From the NCBI GenBank assembly GCA_910585655.1, contig CAJUFW010000081.1, forward strand, positions 435-14,728: a stretch of 14,294 bases of DNA, in the 5' to 3' direction. The translations under genes and the position numbers were made by a program. The notes beneath the pieces were generated by a model. The model was not told the DNA's origin and did no database searches. It saw only the letters and a list, made by a program, of their open reading frames with translations. This document shows positions 13,293-14,294 of this stretch, piece after piece; position 1 is the first letter of the stretch; every line of letters starts with the position of its first letter. The DNA comes from an uncultured Lachnospiraceae bacterium. GTDB lineage: Bacteria > Bacillota_A > Clostridia > Lachnospirales > Lachnospiraceae.

Positions 13293-14294
13293 TTACTGTT
13301 CAGCAATTTTTTCACCTGGATTCTTTGCAATTCCCCGGAAGTCTCTTACAGAAATTCCCCAATCAAGAAAAATATCCCACTGAAAGCCCAGAATACCAGG
13401 CGTTTCCATACGTCTTACAGTCGGAGTTTCCTGACCATTAAGGTAGTCTACTTGAATGTGTCTTGCGCTGGCAGCATTAGCAACCATAAACCACGGTACT
13501 GGATTGCCCTCTGCTAGAGCATTCAATACCGGCGTCTGGATAACTTTAATCGGATAGTTATACAACGGATTGACGTCATTGTGATTGCTTCCTACGACCT
13601 GAGCGCTGTGCAAAATAACTGCCAGATCAAATTCATACCCCACTGGCACGATGATATGTTGTGGTGTAATATAAATCGCTTCTCCGAATGGATCTTTCTG
13701 GTGCTGCATCTGTAAAATAATTTCCTGAATGGATGCCTGAGTAGGCTTGGAGCCTGTTTTGATCAGATTCTTATGCTTTGCATCAAAAAGACCGATCCCG
13801 TCAAATATTTTCCCATCCCGTCCGTTGTTATACAATATCGTATAAACTGCTTTATCAATGGTTTTCTTTGCCGACTGTGCATAAAGCCCTGGAACCTCTG
13901 TTAAAAATCCAATGTCGTCATTGATAAAGGCTTGTCTGGTCATACTAAAAGAGCGCCCATAGGTATCCAATTTCCGATTTGGCAGTAATTGTGTTTTCGG
14001 AGTATCCAGTTTTAACTCTCCATTTTCCGGAACCAACAGGAAATCTCCTACTCCACCAATCACGTATTCATGATCGGCTGTTTCCTTAAAATCTTTCAAA
14101 CTCCCTTTCGTTGTCCACGCCTGAAAAGTTGTAGGTACTTCGTTGTATAGCTGGACAATACTTTTTCTGATGGTACTATCTAAAATTGCTGGAAACGCTG
14201 CTGTTGGGTTATAAAATTGCCTACAAAGCTCACCATACATCTCATCTGGCTGCATCCTTAAAAGCTCCATTGTATTGCGTCCGTCCCTGCTCAG
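13293..14294 (-). CDS. Major capsid protein (Mu gpT-like), C-terminal part; 5' end beyond window
   Basis: The visible frame gives 333 residues. It contains 'NRKLDTYGRSFSMTRQAFIN', 'DDIGFLTEVPGLYAQSAKKT', 'PQHIIVPVGYEFDLAVIL' and near the end 'YLNGQETPTVRRMETPGILG' and 'DIFLDWGISVRDFRGIAKNP'. These are the HK97-fold major head subunit of the Mu gpT type. The frame is open through the right edge: codons 14294-14271 read LSRDGRNT before the first ATG (14270), and that ATG has no good ribosome site. In many Firmicute phages this capsid domain is fused behind a ClpP- or prohead-protease domain, and 'DGRNTMELLRM' looks like the linker, so the protein is probably longer than shown. It ends 14 bases before the decoration gene. 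Confidence 0.9.
   Translation of the reverse strand: MSRDGRNTMELLRMQPDEMYGELCRQFYNPTAAFPAILDSTIRKSIVQLYNEVPTTFQAWTTKGSLKDFKETADHEYVIGGVGDFLLVPENGELKLDTPKTQLLPNRKLDTYGRSFSMTRQAFINDDIGFLTEVPGLYAQSAKKTIDKAVYTILYNNGRDGKIFDGIGLFDAKHKNLIKTGSKPTQASIQEIILQMQHQKDPFGEAIYITPQHIIVPVGYEFDLAVILHSAQVVGSNHNDVNPLYNYPIKVIQTPVLNALAEGNPVPWFMVANAASARHIQVDYLNGQETPTVRRMETPGILGFQWDIFLDWGISVRDFRGIAKNPGEKIAEQ

Noticed and set aside
399..13517. Numerous plus-strand open frames (up to 120 codons)
   Set aside because: All lie opposite well-identified minus-strand genes, with low-complexity translations and no consistent ribosome sites.
1..14294. R-type tailocin or extracellular contractile injection system
   Set aside because: A capsid protein, a decoration protein and head-tail joining genes are present, so this is a complete-virion phage operon. 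Loss of DNA packaging genes elsewhere cannot be excluded.

Overview
The window is a single leftward (minus-strand) block of structural genes from a contractile-tailed (myovirus-type) phage or prophage. It begins inside the major capsid protein at the right edge and ends inside a tail-fibre protein at the left edge. The A+T-rich coding, the GGAGG-type ribosome sites, the frequent TTG/GTG starts and the resemblance of the proteins to those of gut Firmicute phages point to a Clostridia (perhaps Lachnospiraceae-type) host. The host is an inference: no host gene, integrase or attachment site lies in the window. There is no RNA gene, CRISPR array or insertion sequence, no visible promoter or terminator, and no gene-free stretch longer than about 20 bases.

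Layout in transcription order (right to left). Head: major capsid protein of the Mu gpT type, 5'-truncated by the window edge and probably the C-terminal half of a protease-capsid fusion (13293-14294); DUF2190-type capsid decoration protein (12925-13278). Head-tail joining: small unknown protein (12620-12925), head-tail connector/attachment-like protein (12292-12627), minor tail protein Z-like (11747-12295), probable tail terminator (11225-11743), small unknown (10944-11228). Tail shaft: sheath (9468-10928), tube (8947-9465), tail assembly chaperone with a -1 frameshifted long form (8603-8953, extended to 8418), tape measure (5183-8470). Baseplate: LysM-like tail protein X (4901-5170), gpD-type hub with an SH3-like tail (3621-4904), spike gpV (3189-3605), gpU-like protein (2668-3183), gp25-like wedge (2313-2654), gpJ (1143-2297) and gpI (413-1150). 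Host recognition: N-terminal part of a tail fibre (1-400).

The genes form one closely packed operon: sheath subunits surround tube subunits whose length is set by the tape measure, the chaperone pair loads the tape measure, and gpX/D/V/U/W/J/I build the baseplate that carries the fibre. The head is Mu-like and the tail P2-like, a common mosaic in Firmicute myophages.

The points most worth a second look are: a canonical T TTT TTA slippery heptamer producing a chaperone fusion; a hub gene whose real start appears to be CTG, in a CTGA overlap with the previous stop, so that an ATG-based call loses 34 residues; a series of NTGA start/stop overlaps using GTG, TTG and CTG; and eleven uninterrupted 22-residue hydrophobic repeats in the tape measure. 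I found no wholly new system; the window is best read as a phage morphogenesis operon with some unusual translational signals.
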